NCBI RefSeq assembly: GCF_019930045.1
Contig: NZ_JAHZQQ010000004.1
Location: forward strand, 1-64,000
Length of the DNA stretch: 64,000 nt
Reading direction: 5' to 3'
From: Streptococcus australis
GTDB lineage: Bacteria; Bacillota; Bacilli; Lactobacillales; Streptococcaceae
Shown: one piece after another, positions 47,852 to 58,676 of the stretch
How positions within the stretch are numbered: the stretch's first letter is position 1
How the letters are laid out: each line of letters starts with the position of its first letter
Position numbers and translations under genes: made by a program
The notes under the pieces: generated by a model
The model's database searches: none
What the model was told of the DNA's origin: nothing
What the model saw: only the letters and a program-made list of their open reading frames with translations

Positions 47852-49790
47852 TCCAATGCAACACCTTTCTCTGGTTTTGCCCACAAATCTAATGGACGAG
47901 CTTCTCTTGTCGCTCCAGTCAGAGGAATCCGTCCAAATCTATGATTTGAGCGAGCAAGAGGATTGGCAAGTTGCCTTTCAGACGAGTGATGGGTCCAAAG
48001 GATCAGCTCTAAGAATGGATGAACTAAGACGTCGAGAAGAGCAGTTAGAAAAGGCCATACAGGCCCTGGAGCCTTTTATTCCTCAGAAGAAGGGATTAGA
48101 AAAACTAAAAGAAGCTCCCTTGTCCTTGTCTTTTCACGATTTAGAGTCTCATGGGGTCATCCGTGATGAGCAACGTCTTTTACAGTCCGTACAAAAACAA
48201 TTGGCTGTTTTAGCAAAGGCTCGGGATCGTATCCAGCAAGCCCAAGAAGAAATCGCCTCTTTAGAAAAATGGGCTGCCTTGACGACAACACCTGACCAGC
48301 TCAAGCGTTTCCGTTATGTTCGTGGCTTAATCGGTACCATTCCGAATAGTGAACAGGATCAGGCGCGACAAGCCTTGCTAGCACACCCTGATGTAGAGGT
48401 CGATGTGGTCTTCAGCTCAGAAACGGAGCATGGGGTGGTAGTCTTGTATAAGTCTGGGGATTTAACAGACCTTCAAGATACGCTGACCAGTTCGCATTTC
48501 AAAGAGTTTGACTACCAAGGAGAGACGCTACCAAAAGAACGTTTGGAGCAACTCAAGAGAGAGATCAAAGAACAAGGTGCTGTCGAAACAGCTACTTTGG
48601 AAACGCTCAGTCAAGCCAAGGAAGACCTCAACCAACTCAAGTACCAACTCGATTATGTCTTGAGTCTAGGAGCCCGGGAAGAGGCCAAAGGCTCTCTTGC
48701 CAGTACAGCCCATTTGGTTGCCATAGAGGGATGGATCGAAACAGCTCAACTAGAAGCTTTAAAAGACAAACTTCAAAGGGAATTTGGGAGCCAAGTCGTC
48801 TTGCAGACGCGTGAAGTTGCTCAAGAAGAATGGGACCAGGTACCCATCAAACTGAAAAACAATGCCTTGGTGGAGCCCTTCGAGTTAGTGACGGAAATGT
48901 ATGCTCTGCCCAAGTATTACGAGAAAGATCCGACCCCAATCGTCTCTCTCTTCTACTTTGTTTTCTTCGGCATGATGGTAGCAGATATCGGCTATGGTCT
49001 CTTGTTGACGCTGGCAACTGGCTTTGCTCTAAAAGCTTTCCAGCTTCAGCCGAGCGCAGCAAAAAACCTTCGCTTTTTCTGCCTTTTAGGAATCTCGGTA
49101 GCCCTTTGGGGAGTCGTCTACGGTTCCTTCTTCGGCTTTGAGATGCCCTTTGCTTTGATCAGTACGACGACCAATGCCATGACTATCTTGATCCTATCGG
49201 TTGTCTTTGGTTTCATCACCGTTTTGGTCGGTCTCTTCCTAGGTGGAATGAAAAACGTTCGCCTGAAAGACTATACGGAAGCCTACAACGCAGGCTTTGC
49301 CTGGGTCTTGATCTTGTTAGGCTTGATGCTCTTAGCAGTCGGAAACATCCTACCAGGTTTATCCTATCTAGTCCCCATTGGCCAGTGGCTAGCCATTCTC
49401 AATGCGATTGGCATTTTGGTCGTGTCCATTGTCAGTGCCAAGAAATTATCAGGACTTGCAGCAGGTCTCTTCAATCTTTACAACGTCAGTGGCTATGTCG
49501 GAGACTTGGTCAGCTTTACTCGTTTGATGGCGCTTGGTTTATCAGGGGCCAGCATCGGTTCAGCCTTTAACCTGATTGTCAATCTCTTCCCAACCCTGGG
49601 ACGATTCACCGTCGGCCTTGTCCTCTTTGTCCTCCTCCATGCCATCAACATGTTTCTGTCCTTTTTATCAGGCTATGTGCATGGAGCGCGTTTGATCTTT
49701 GTCGAGTTCTTTGGTAAGTTCTACGAGGGTGGTGGCAAACCCTTCCAACCTCTAAAACCGTCGGAACGCTATGTCAAAACAAAAAAATAA
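47841..49790 (+). CDS. ntpI: V-type ATPase subunit I (a)
   Basis: A 649-residue stator subunit. Residues 1-340 are cytoplasmic with coiled coils; the rest has seven or eight membrane helices, including SLFYFVFFGMMVADIGYGLL and GDLVSFTRLMALGLSGASIG, whose Arg faces the rotor ring and drives ion release. AAGGTGG is the ribosome site inside ntpF. Confidence 0.93.
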   Translation: MAISPMQHLSLVLPTNLMDELLLSLQSEESVQIYDLSEQEDWQVAFQTSDGSKGSALRMDELRRREEQLEKAIQALEPFIPQKKGLEKLKEAPLSLSFHDLESHGVIRDEQRLLQSVQKQLAVLAKARDRIQQAQEEIASLEKWAALTTTPDQLKRFRYVRGLIGTIPNSEQDQARQALLAHPDVEVDVVFSSETEHGVVVLYKSGDLTDLQDTLTSSHFKEFDYQGETLPKERLEQLKREIKEQGAVETATLETLSQAKEDLNQLKYQLDYVLSLGAREEAKGSLASTAHLVAIEGWIETAQLEALKDKLQREFGSQVVLQTREVAQEEWDQVPIKLKNNALVEPFELVTEMYALPKYYEKDPTPIVSLFYFVFFGMMVADIGYGLLLTLATGFALKAFQLQPSAAKNLRFFCLLGISVALWGVVYGSFFGFEMPFALISTTTNAMTILILSVVFGFITVLVGLFLGGMKNVRLKDYTEAYNAGFAWVLILLGLMLLAVGNILPGLSYLVPIGQWLAILNAIGILVVSIVSAKKLSGLAAGLFNLYNVSGYVGDLVSFTRLMALGLSGASIGSAFNLIVNLFPTLGRFTVGLVLFVLLHAINMFLSFLSGYVHGARLIFVEFFGKFYEGGGKPFQPLKPSERYVKTKK

Positions 49791-49798
49791 TTCAGTAA

Positions 49799-50311
<513 letters not shown>

Positions 50312-50396
50312 TCTAGACACACCTCAGTCAAAGAAGAGGAATGTTCTCTTCGTCAATTATCGGTGGCGAAGAACTCCAAAGGAGGAAATAAAAACA

Positions 50397-50987
50397 ATGA
50401 CGGATTATTCCCAATTAAAGGATTCCATCCTTGAACAGGCCCATGAAAAAGGTCGGAAATTAGTAGCGGAAGCAACGGCTAAGGTTCAAGAAGAGTCCCA
50501 GTTGCAGGAAGCTCGTTTGGTAGAAGAAAAGTTACACCAACGGGCGGTTCAATTGCAAACCATTGAGCGCCGCTTGCAACGTGAAAGCCAACAAATAGAA
50601 AATCAAAAGCGCCAATCGACATTGGTCACCAAGCAACGGGTCTTAAAAGAGTTGTTTGCGGATGCCTACCAGAAAATGGCGACTTGGTCACGCCAAGAAG
50701 AGCTCGCATTTCTTCACCGCGTTCTTCCTCGCTATGCAGATCAAGCAATGGTCTTAACACTGGGTGCTGTGACGGCAGAAAAATTTACAGATCAAGATCG
50801 TCAGGATTTGATAGAGGCCTATCCACAGCTTCAATTAGCTAAAGAAACACTTGCCCAAGAGGCTGGTTTTGTCCTTTCCTTTGGCAAAGTGGATGCCAGC
50901 TACCTCTACCGTGATTTGGTTGATGCTGTACGGGAGGAGCAGAGCTTCCATATGGCAGCCAGCATTTTTAAAGAAGAGAAAAACTAG
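50397..50987 (+). CDS. ntpE: V-type ATPase subunit E
   Basis: A 196-residue peripheral stalk protein: a long N-terminal coiled coil (residues 10-95) and a mixed C-terminal domain that binds the A3B3 head. AAAGGAGGAAA precedes the ATG. Confidence 0.9.
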   Translation: MTDYSQLKDSILEQAHEKGRKLVAEATAKVQEESQLQEARLVEEKLHQRAVQLQTIERRLQRESQQIENQKRQSTLVTKQRVLKELFADAYQKMATWSRQEELAFLHRVLPRYADQAMVLTLGAVTAEKFTDQDRQDLIEAYPQLQLAKETLAQEAGFVLSFGKVDASYLYRDLVDAVREEQSFHMAASIFKEEKN

Positions 50988-50995
50988 GAGGGGCT

Positions 50996-52006
50996 ATGAG
51001 TGAACGGACGTATTCTCAAGTAAATACCGGGATTAGTGTACGTGAAGCTAGTTTTTTGAGCCCGGCTCAGTTTGATGCCCTTCTGAATAGCTCCGATGCA
51101 GAAGCGCGTGCTAATCTCTTGCAAGGGACGGCCTATGCCTTGGAGGCAGATCAACTGCGTCAAGTCCAAGTGGTCGAGCAAGCCTTGATGAAGCACCTTC
51201 TGGCAGAGTACGATTGGGCTTATCAGGTAGCTCCGAACCCTGCGGTAGTCGACCTCTTTGCCCTCAAGTACACCTATCACAATCTCAAGGTCTTCTTGAA
51301 AGAGCGAGCAACGGGGCGGGATTTGAACTTCCTATTATTGGATGCAGGGCCCTATTCGCTTGCGGTTCTTGAACAAGTAGCCAAGACCTTTTCTTCAGAG
51401 AACTGCCCAGAGTTTATGGCTCAAGAAGTCGCAGCGACCTGGCAGGAATATGTCGACTATCAGGATATTCGGGTTCTGGAAATCGGCATGGATCTGGCCT
51501 ACTTTGATCATCTCAAACGCTTGGCGAAAGATCTGGACCATCCACTTTTAGAATCTCTGGTCACCTTGACCATTGATTGTTACAATGTCATCACAGTTGA
51601 ACGAGCCCTCAGTTTGAAAAAACCGAACAGCTTTATGAAGCAACTCTTGTCCGATGCAGGGACCCTCTCAGCAAGAGAAGTCATCCAGTGCGTCGAGCAG
51701 GGCAACCTCATCAGTTGGTTCCAACAAGTCAATCCCTTGCCTTATGATGTGGAATTGACACAGTATGAGGAGCAGATGCGAGCAGGCAGAGTAACTGCTG
51801 AGACAGTGGAATACCTGGAGCATGTGCTTAAGTACCGAATATTGGAACAAGCTTCCTTTGAGACAGATGGGCCCTTGCCTTTAGCTCGCTATCTCTTTGG
51901 AAAAGAGCTGGAGGTGAAGAACCTTCGTTTGGTCTTGACGGGTCTGGATAATCAGCTCCCGATTGACAAAATAAAAGAAAGGATGAGACCAATCTATGGC
52001 CAGTAA
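50996..52006 (+). CDS. ntpC: V-type ATPase subunit C (d)
   Basis: A 336-residue funnel-shaped helical subunit that links the central stalk to the K ring. Family features include QVNTGISVREASFLSPAQFD and PNPAVVDLFALKYTYHNLKVF. TAGGAGGGGC precedes the ATG. It overlaps ntpG by 11 bases. Confidence 0.92.
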   Translation: MSERTYSQVNTGISVREASFLSPAQFDALLNSSDAEARANLLQGTAYALEADQLRQVQVVEQALMKHLLAEYDWAYQVAPNPAVVDLFALKYTYHNLKVFLKERATGRDLNFLLLDAGPYSLAVLEQVAKTFSSENCPEFMAQEVAATWQEYVDYQDIRVLEIGMDLAYFDHLKRLAKDLDHPLLESLVTLTIDCYNVITVERALSLKKPNSFMKQLLSDAGTLSAREVIQCVEQGNLISWFQQVNPLPYDVELTQYEEQMRAGRVTAETVEYLEHVLKYRILEQASFETDGPLPLARYLFGKELEVKNLRLVLTGLDNQLPIDKIKERMRPIYGQ

Positions 52007-52316
52007 AACGCAAAAAATTGCCGTTGTGGGAAACCGAGATGCCATCCTTCCTTTTCAAATGATTGGCTTTCAGACCTTTCCCGTAGCAGAGGCTCAGGAA
52101 ACCATCAATACCTTACGTCACTTGAGCCAAGAAGATTTTGGCATCATCTATCTGACGGAGGATATGGCTCAGGAAATCCCAGATACCATTGCCCACTATG
52201 ATCGCCAAGTAACCCCAGCCGTCATCTTGATCCCTACTCATAAGGGAACGACTGGACTGGGACGGCAGCGAATTCGAGACAATGTCGAAAAAGCAGTTGG
52301 ACAGGATATTTTATGA
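51996..52316 (+). CDS. ntpG: V-type ATPase subunit F (NtpG)
   Basis: A 106-residue Rossmann-like central-stalk subunit; it opens KIAVVGNRDAILPFQMIGF and has DFGIIYLTEDMA. It pairs with NtpD to form the rotor axle. AAAGGATG inside ntpC is the likely ribosome site. Overlaps the GNAT gene by four bases. Confidence 0.92.
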   Translation: MASKTQKIAVVGNRDAILPFQMIGFQTFPVAEAQETINTLRHLSQEDFGIIYLTEDMAQEIPDTIAHYDRQVTPAVILIPTHKGTTGLGRQRIRDNVEKAVGQDIL

Positions 52317-53017
52317 GAACAAATGAATTTGGCCAAGCGATTGGCGATGCACTGCCTGATTTTACACCAGGGCGTCTGCCAGCTATTGAGCGGATCGAGG
52401 GTCGCTATACTGTGATCGAACGCCTCTCAAAAGAAAAACATGGAGCAGATCTTTATCATGTCTACGGGCCGGACTCTCCAGCAGCGATGTGGACCTTTCT
52501 GTTCAAAGGCCCTGCCCGCAATGAAGAGGAGTTGGACCGCTTATTAGATGATCTCATGACAGATCAAGGTCGCTTTTACTATGCGATTGTAGACAAAGAT
52601 TCAGGCAAGGCTTTGGGGACTTTCTCTCTGATGCGGATCGATCAAGCTAATCGGGTGATCGAAGTCGGAGCAGTGACCTACTCACCAGCGCTCCAAAAAA
52701 CACGCATGGCTACGGAAGCCCAGTATCTGTTAGCGCGCTACGTGTTTGAAGATTTAGGCTACCGCCGCTATGAGTGGAAATGCGATACCTTAAACCAAGC
52801 ATCTCGCAAAGCAGCTGAGCGCTTAGGGTTCACCTATGAAGGCTGTTTCCGTCAAGCTGTTGTTTATAAAGGTCGTACCCGTGATACAGACTGGTTGTCT
52901 ATCATTGACCAAGAATGGCCAGCTATCAAACAGCGCTTCGAAGCCTGGTTGGATCCAAGCAATTTCGATGCCAATGGCCAACAAAAGCAAGCTCTAAGAG
53001 AGATAGCACAAAAGTAA
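52313..53017 (+). CDS. GNAT-family acetyltransferase within the V-ATPase operon
   Basis: A 234-residue RimJ/RimL-type acetyltransferase. The core (residues about 85-190) has ALGTFSLMRIDQANRVIEVG, YSPALQKTRMATEAQYLLAR (acetyl-CoA region) and NQASRKAAERLGFTYEGCFR. It is coupled to ntpG by an ATGA overlap and lies 33 bases before ntpA, so it is expressed with the ATPase. E. hirae has no such gene in its ntp operon by recalled order. It could acetylate a subunit or simply be a passenger; the substrate is unknown. Confidence 0.88.
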   Translation: MRTNEFGQAIGDALPDFTPGRLPAIERIEGRYTVIERLSKEKHGADLYHVYGPDSPAAMWTFLFKGPARNEEELDRLLDDLMTDQGRFYYAIVDKDSGKALGTFSLMRIDQANRVIEVGAVTYSPALQKTRMATEAQYLLARYVFEDLGYRRYEWKCDTLNQASRKAAERLGFTYEGCFRQAVVYKGRTRDTDWLSIIDQEWPAIKQRFEAWLDPSNFDANGQQKQALREIAQK

Positions 53018-53050
53018 AACAAAGAAACAAAGGATTCCCAGGAGGAATAC

Positions 53051-54841
53051 ATGACTCAAGGAAAAATTATTAAAGTTTCCGGTCCCTTGGTGGTCGCATC
53101 AGGGATGCAGGAGGCCAATATCCAAGACATTTGCCGGGTCGGCGATCTTGGTTTGATTGGCGAAATTATTGAGATGCGGCGGGACGAAGCCTCTATCCAA
53201 GTATATGAAGAAACGTCTGGAGTCGGTCCAGGAGAGCCAGTGGTCACAACCGGAGCCCCCCTTTCTGTCGAGTTGGGACCAGGCTTGATTTCTCAGATGT
53301 TTGACGGGATCCAACGCCCCTTGGAACGCTTCCAAGAAGTCACTGCCAGTGACTTCCTTATTCGTGGGGTGCAAGTTCCAAATCTAGATCGGGACACTAA
53401 ATGGGCCTTCGAACCAAGCGTGACTGAAGGGACAGAGGTGGTTGCCGGAGACATCGTCGGTACGGTTCAAGAGACCAATATGGTGGAGCACCGTATCATG
53501 GTACCGTTTGGTGTTAGTGGACGTGTGACCAAGATCGAAGCAGGTTCTTACACAGTGGAAGAGTCAGTTTATGAGATCGAGCAGGCAGATGGTAGCCTCT
53601 TTACTGGGACCCTGATGCAAAAATGGCCAGTTCGTCGAGGCCGTCCCTTTGCACAAAAACTGATTCCGGTAGAGCCTTTGGTCACAGGTCAACGGGTTAT
53701 TGATACCTTCTTCCCTGTTACGAAAGGTGGAGCTGCAGCTGTTCCTGGTCCTTTCGGAGCTGGAAAAACCGTTGTGCAACACCAGGTGGCCAAGTTTGCC
53801 AATGTAGACATCGTGATTTATGTCGGTTGTGGGGAACGTGGAAATGAAATGACGGACGTTCTGAATGAATTTCCAGAATTGATCGATCCAACGACCGGTC
53901 AATCCATCATGCAACGGACGGTTCTGATTGCCAATACTTCGAACATGCCAGTAGCAGCGCGGGAAGCTTCTATCTACACAGGGATCACCATTGCGGAATA
54001 CTTCCGTGACATGGGATATTCTGTTGCTATCATGGCCGATTCGACATCGCGCTGGGCAGAAGCTCTCCGTGAAATGTCTGGTCGTCTAGAAGAAATGCCC
54101 GGAGATGAAGGTTACCCAGCCTATCTTGGTAGCCGGATCGCCGAATATTACGAGCGGGCCGGTCGAGTCAAGACACTTGGAACTACTGCGCGCGAAGGTT
54201 CGATTACGGCGATCGGTGCCGTTTCCCCTCCAGGTGGAGATATTTCAGAGCCGGTAACGCAAAATACCTTGCGAATTGTTAAGGTTTTCTGGGGCTTAGA
54301 TGCTCAATTGGCCCAACGTCGCCACTTCCCAGCTATCAACTGGTTGAGTTCTTATTCCCTTTATCAGGATGAAGTTGGTCGCTATATCGATTTACATGAA
54401 CAAATCAGCTGGTCTGAAAAAGTGACCCGTGCTATGAACCTGTTGCAAAAAGAAAGTGAATTGCAAGAAATCGTTCGCCTGGTTGGTCTGGATTCCTTGT
54501 CTGAAAAGGACCGCTTGACCATGAATGCGGCCAAGATGATCCGCGAAGACTACCTGCAACAAAATGCCTTTGATGAGGTGGACACCTATACTTCTTTCAG
54601 CAAGCAGGTGGCCTTGTTGACCAACATTTTGACCTTTGACCAAGAAAGTCAAAAAGCACTAGAATTAGGGGCTTACTTCACAGAAATTATGGAAGGAACC
54701 GTAGCTCTTCGAGACCGCATTGCCCGGAGCAAGTTCATCCATGAGGATCAGTTGGCAACCATTCAAGCCTTGAAAGAAGAAATCGTAGAAACCCTACACC
54801 AAATCGTCGCAAAAGGAGGAGTAGACAATGAGCGTGATTAA
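53051..54841 (+). CDS. ntpA: V-type ATPase catalytic subunit A
   Basis: A 596-residue catalytic ATPase. Walker A is [13 protein letters not shown], Walker B is in [17 protein letters not shown], and the extra non-homologous insert typical of V/A-type A subunits lies at about 110-185. GGAGGAATAC precedes the ATG. Its end overlaps ntpB by 14 bases. Confidence 0.97.
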   Translation: MTQGKIIKVSGPLVVASGMQEANIQDICRVGDLGLIGEIIEMRRDEASIQVYEETSGVGPGEPVVTTGAPLSVELGPGLISQMFDGIQRPLERFQEVTASDFLIRGVQVPNLDRDTKWAFEPSVTEGTEVVAGDIVGTVQETNMVEHRIMVPFGVSGRVTKIEAGSYTVEESVYEIEQADGSLFTGTLMQKWPVRRGRPFAQKLIPVEPLVTGQRVIDTFFPVTKGGAAAVPGPFGAGKTVVQHQVAKFANVDIVIYVGCGERGNEMTDVLNEFPELIDPTTGQSIMQRTVLIANTSNMPVAAREASIYTGITIAEYFRDMGYSVAIMADSTSRWAEALREMSGRLEEMPGDEGYPAYLGSRIAEYYERAGRVKTLGTTAREGSITAIGAVSPPGGDISEPVTQNTLRIVKVFWGLDAQLAQRRHFPAINWLSSYSLYQDEVGRYIDLHEQISWSEKVTRAMNLLQKESELQEIVRLVGLDSLSEKDRLTMNAAKMIREDYLQQNAFDEVDTYTSFSKQVALLTNILTFDQESQKALELGAYFTEIMEGTVALRDRIARSKFIHEDQLATIQALKEEIVETLHQIVAKGGVDNERD

Positions 54842-56225
54842 AGAATACCGTACTGTCAGCGAAGTTGTTGGCCCCTTGATGATTGTCGATCAGGTCGAGG
54901 GGGTTCACTACAATGAACTCGTAGAAATCAAGCTCCATGACGGAACAACCCGTCAGGGACAAGTCCTCGAAGTCCAAGAAGACAAGGCCATGGTCCAACT
55001 CTTTGAAGGATCTAGCGGGATTAATTTGGAAAAAGCCAAGGTTCGCTTTACCGGACGTCCCCTAGAACTCCCTGTGTCTGAAGACATGGTGGGCCGCATC
55101 TTTAACGGGATGGGCAAACCGATCGACGGTGGTCCAGAGATTATCCCAGAGAAGTACTTGGACATTGATGGCCAAGCCATCAATCCTGTTTCGCGGGACT
55201 ATCCGGATGAATTTATCCAGACAGGGATCTCAGCCATTGACCATTTGAATACCTTGGTTCGGGGCCAAAAACTCCCCGTGTTCTCAGGTTCTGGTCTCCC
55301 TCACAAGGAGTTGGCAGCTCAGATTGCTCGTCAGGCGACGGTTCTTAATTCCGAAGAAAACTTCGCCGTGGTCTTTGCGGCTATGGGGATTACCTTTGAA
55401 GAAGCCGAGTTCTTTATGAACGACCTTCGGGAAACAGGAGCTATTGACCGCTCTGTCCTCTTTATCAACCTAGCCAACGACCCAGCTATCGAGCGGATTG
55501 CGACTCCTCGGATTGCCTTGACTGCGGCAGAATATTTGGCCTATGAAAAAGACATGCACGTCTTGGTCATCATGACGGACATGACCAACTACTGTGAGGC
55601 CCTTCGGGAAGTATCTGCTGCCCGCCGGGAAGTTCCAGGTCGTCGGGGCTATCCAGGTTACCTCTATACCAACCTCTCAACCCTCTACGAACGTGCAGGA
55701 CGTTTGGTTGGGAAAAAGGGATCGGTGACCCAAATTCCGATCCTCTCCATGCCAGAAGATGACATCACCCACCCTATCCCTGACTTGACAGGCTACATCA
55801 CAGAGGGTCAGATTATCCTGTCCCGCGATCTCTACAATAGTGGTTACCGCCCACCGATCAATGTTCTTCCATCCCTTTCTCGTTTGAAGGACAAGGGTTC
55901 TGGTGAAGGCAAGACTCGGGAAGACCATGCGGCGACCATGAACCAGCTCTTTGCGGCTTACGCCCAAGGGAAACAAGCCAAAGAGTTAGCCGTGGTGCTT
56001 GGAGAATCCGCCTTGTCCGATACAGACAAGCTCTATGTTAAGTTTACCGATCGCTTTGAGAAGGAGTACATCAACCAAGGCTTTACTACCAATCGGACCA
56101 TTCAAGAAAGTCTGGATCTAGGTTGGGAATTGCTGGCTATCTTGCCACGGACAGAGCTCAAGCGGATCAAGGATGACATGATTGACGAATACCTCCCAAA
56201 AACTTCTCAGGAAGCACAAGCCTAG
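54828..56225 (+). CDS. ntpB: V-type ATPase subunit B
   Basis: A 465-residue non-catalytic partner of subunit A in the hexameric head. It lacks a Walker A loop ([18 protein letters not shown] replaces it), as usual for this subunit, and has [30 protein letters not shown] precedes the start inside ntpA. Confidence 0.96.
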   Translation: MSVIKEYRTVSEVVGPLMIVDQVEGVHYNELVEIKLHDGTTRQGQVLEVQEDKAMVQLFEGSSGINLEKAKVRFTGRPLELPVSEDMVGRIFNGMGKPIDGGPEIIPEKYLDIDGQAINPVSRDYPDEFIQTGISAIDHLNTLVRGQKLPVFSGSGLPHKELAAQIARQATVLNSEENFAVVFAAMGITFEEAEFFMNDLRETGAIDRSVLFINLANDPAIERIATPRIALTAAEYLAYEKDMHVLVIMTDMTNYCEALREVSAARREVPGRRGYPGYLYTNLSTLYERAGRLVGKKGSVTQIPILSMPEDDITHPIPDLTGYITEGQIILSRDLYNSGYRPPINVLPSLSRLKDKGSGEGKTREDHAATMNQLFAAYAQGKQAKELAVVLGESALSDTDKLYVKFTDRFEKEYINQGFTTNRTIQESLDLGWELLAILPRTELKRIKDDMIDEYLPKTSQEAQA

Positions 56226-56246
56226 GAGTAGAAAGGAGGAAGTCAG

Positions 56247-56870
56247 ATGGCACGATTAAATGTCAAACCCACTCGGATGGAGTTAAACACCCTCAAAGAG
56301 CGTCTGAAAACGGCAACCAGAGGGCATAAACTTCTCAAGGACAAACGAGACGAGCTCATGCGACGCTTCATCGAATCGGTCCGTGAAAATGACCGCCTCC
56401 GTCAGAAGGTTGAAGCCGCTCTCATTGGCAATATGCAAGAATTTGTCCTGGCCAAATGTCTGGAAAACGACCTCATGGTCCAGGAAATCTTTGCAGTTCC
56501 GACGCGGGAAGTCAGCCTGCATATCGAGACGGAGAACATCATGAGTGTGCGCGTGCCCAAGATGCATGCCCATATTGACAATCCATATGGAGACGATGAG
56601 GGAGATGTGGTCTACAGTTACGTGGCTTCCAATAGCCAGATGGACAATACCATTCAAGAAATGGAAGAGCTCCTTCCAGACCTGTTGCGCTTAGCAGAGA
56701 TTGAAAAAACTTGTCAGCTCATGGCCAATGAGATTGAAAAAACGCGCCGTCGAGTCAATGGATTGGAATATGCGACGATTCCAGACCTCAAAGAAACCAT
56801 CTACTATATCGAAATGAAACTCGAAGAAGCCGAACGCGCCAACCTGGTCCGAATGATGAAGGTCAAATAA
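56247..56870 (+). CDS. ntpD: V-type ATPase subunit D
   Basis: A 207-residue rotor-shaft subunit with long N- and C-terminal helices; it opens [19 protein letters not shown] and ends with [32 protein letters not shown] precedes the ATG. Last gene of the operon; no ntpH or ntpJ homologue follows. Confidence 0.95.
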   Translation: MARLNVKPTRMELNTLKERLKTATRGHKLLKDKRDELMRRFIESVRENDRLRQKVEAALIGNMQEFVLAKCLENDLMVQEIFAVPTREVSLHIETENIMSVRVPKMHAHIDNPYGDDEGDVVYSYVASNSQMDNTIQEMEELLPDLLRLAEIEKTCQLMANEIEKTRRRVNGLEYATIPDLKETIYYIEMKLEEAERANLVRMMKVK

Positions 56871-56904
56871 GATACAAAGCCGTTAAGCAACTCAAAGGAA
56901 AATA

Positions 56905-57020
56905 GGGAGCAGGACAGAAGCACTGTTGTATAGAATGCTTCGTTGTCCTGCCCCCACAAGGCTGATTAGGATTTTTCCGAGCTCTTAAAGCGAGAGAAAA
57001 ATCCAATCAGCTACTGTGCC
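56905..57020 (+). repeat. Composite hairpin repeat, copy 5
   Basis: GGAGCAGGACAGAAGCA.../...TGCTTCGTTGTCCTGC, then CCCCACAAGGCTGATTAGG, an arm, and CCAATCAGCTACTG. The direct repeats TAAGATACA-NN-GCCGTTAA at 56870-56886 and 57084-57100 flank it. No gene is seen in 56871-57419. Confidence 0.7.
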
Positions 57021-57106
57021 TTTGAAGTTAGTACTATTACAGTTTGCGTTTTGCACACAGCATTTAGGGCGTGTTCAATTAATAAGATACAGGCCGTTAA
57101 AAATAG

Positions 57107-57150
57107 CACCCCAAGTGATGTCTACAGGACACGAACTTGGGGTGTTTTTT
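57107..57150 (+). terminator. Terminator of the V-ATPase operon
   Basis: The perfect 10-bp stem CACCCCAAGT/ACTTGGGGTG with an inner GTC/GAC-like pairing, then six T. Confidence 0.9.
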
Positions 57151-57260
57151 AGCCTCTATTCAACTGAAAAATCTTCTAAAATCCCTTCATTCAGGGCTCT
57201 CAAAGGCTTCTGATACAATGAATTTGTTTGATTATCCAAATAGTACTAACTGTCGTTAAT

Positions 57261-57277
57261 TGTTAAGAGATTGTAAC
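57261..57277 (+). promoter_or_regulatory. VicR/WalR box
   Basis: TGTTAA-GAGAT-TGTAAC is a full match to TGTWAH-N5-TGTWAH. A further TGTTAC lies at 57291. It sits about 80 bases before the extended -10 (TGGTAGAAT, 57353-57361) of the LysM gene. Confidence 0.75.
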
Positions 57278-57419
57278 AAGAAAGGACTAATGTTACAAAT
57301 TAGGGTCAGTTAGATTAAAAGAAAAGAAGAGCCATTTTAAAGACAAAAAATGTGGTAGAATATTAAATGTATCTGTCTGGAGATAAATCTCCGATAATAA
57401 GAAAACGAGGAAAGAACGT

Positions 57420-58592
57420 ATGAAGAAAGTAAATAAAAAGGCTTTAATTGCTTCGACTGTTGCTATGGCGGTCTTGCCATTTACAACTGGTAAAGCAGAA
57501 TCAAATGGGGATTGGGTTGCCCGTTCTGTAGATGAAATTCGTGCAGATATTTCAACTTCAGAAAACAAACAAACCTACACCATCAAATATGGGGATACCC
57601 TAAGCACGATTGCGGAAGCTTTGAATGTTGACGTAACTGTTTTGGCAAACTTGAACCAAATCAGCAACATTGATTTGATTTTCCCAGGAACTGTTTTGAC
57701 AACAACTGTCAATGATCAAAATCAAGTGACAGGTGTAGAAATCCAAACTCCTACAGCAGGCAATGCTGACGCAACTGTGACAACTTCTGCTGATTTGACA
57801 AACAACCAAATCAAAGTGGACAACCAAACTGTTGCAGTGGGTGATTTGACAAAACCAGTAGCAGATGAAAGCAACCAAGCTGTAGAACTCCCTCAAGCAC
57901 CTGCAGTTGTAGCAGCAGTGGCAGAGCAAGTATCAGAAAGCTTACCAACCCCAGAAGCATCAGCTGAAACACCTGCACCAGCAGCTCCAGTAGCAGAGGA
58001 AGCACCAGCACCAGTTGTTGAAGAAGCGCCTGCACAACCTGCTGCAGCGCCAGCAGAAGTAGCGGCTCCTGTAGAAGCACCAGTTGTTGAGGAAGCACCA
58101 GCGGCTCCAGTAGCTGAACCAGCTCCAGTCGTAGAAGTCCCAGCAGAACCAGAAGTTACTGCGGTTGCTTCAACACCACAATATGGTGCACCAGCACCAG
58201 TTGTTGATACGACAGCTTCAACTCCTTCAACAGCAACTCCAACTTCAAATGAAGGTCTTCAACCTCAAGCAATTAAATTCAAAGAACAAGTAATAAATGA
58301 ACTTGGATTGACTGACATCGGTGGTTACCGTCCTGGTGACCCAGAAGATCACGGTAAAGGTCTTGCGATCGACGTTATGGTTCCAGAAAGTTCAGCAATC
58401 GGTGACCAAGTAGCTCAATATGCGATTGATCACATGCAAGAAAATGGAATTTCTTACATCATCTGGAAACAACGTTTCTATGCTCCAGTAAACAACATTT
58501 ATGGACCAGCAAACACTTGGAATGAAATGCCAGACCGTGGTAGCGTAACAGAAAATCACTACGACCACGTACACGTATCATTTTACGAATAA
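57420..58592 (+). CDS. Secreted LysM protein with M15-like C-terminal domain
   Basis: A 390-residue exported wall protein. Signal peptide 1-27 (cut after GKA); LysM peptidoglycan-binding domain about 44-90 (YTIKYGDTLSTIAEALNVD); a long Ala/Pro/Glu/Val linker about 155-270 (APVVEEAP-type units); C-terminal domain 281-390 with HGKGLAIDV and NHYDHVHVSF, the His/Asp/His pattern of M15-type zinc peptidases. It may trim peptidoglycan peptides. The VicR box upstream matches the known control of the pneumococcal LysM protein SP_0107, by recall. GAGGAAAG precedes the ATG. Confidence 0.88.
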   Translation: MKKVNKKALIASTVAMAVLPFTTGKAESNGDWVARSVDEIRADISTSENKQTYTIKYGDTLSTIAEALNVDVTVLANLNQISNIDLIFPGTVLTTTVNDQNQVTGVEIQTPTAGNADATVTTSADLTNNQIKVDNQTVAVGDLTKPVADESNQAVELPQAPAVVAAVAEQVSESLPTPEASAETPAPAAPVAEEAPAPVVEEAPAQPAAAPAEVAAPVEAPVVEEAPAAPVAEPAPVVEVPAEPEVTAVASTPQYGAPAPVVDTTASTPSTATPTSNEGLQPQAIKFKEQVINELGLTDIGGYRPGDPEDHGKGLAIDVMVPESSAIGDQVAQYAIDHMQENGISYIIWKQRFYAPVNNIYGPANTWNEMPDRGSVTENHYDHVHVSFYE

Positions 58593-58604
58593 TTAAGATA
58601 TAGC

Positions 58605-58637
58605 AAAGAATCAGGAATGTCCTGATTCTTTTTTTGT
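58605..58637 (+). terminator. Terminator of LysM gene
   Basis: AAAGAATCAGGA pairs perfectly with TCCTGATTCTTT across three bases, then T. Confidence 0.92.
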
Positions 58638-58639
58638 AT

Positions 58640-58669
58640 AAAAAATAGATCCCATTACTCAATGGGACC
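58640..58669 (-). terminator. Terminator of MFS gene
   Basis: On the minus strand TCCCATT-GAGT-AATGGGA is followed by a T run. Confidence 0.8.
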
Positions 58670-58676
58670 TAGTGGA

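Noticed and set aside
57950-58200. Repeated motif stretch that might be a CRISPR or DNA repeat
   Set aside because: It is the in-frame Ala/Pro/Glu/Val linker of the LysM protein, with irregular codon-level repeats.
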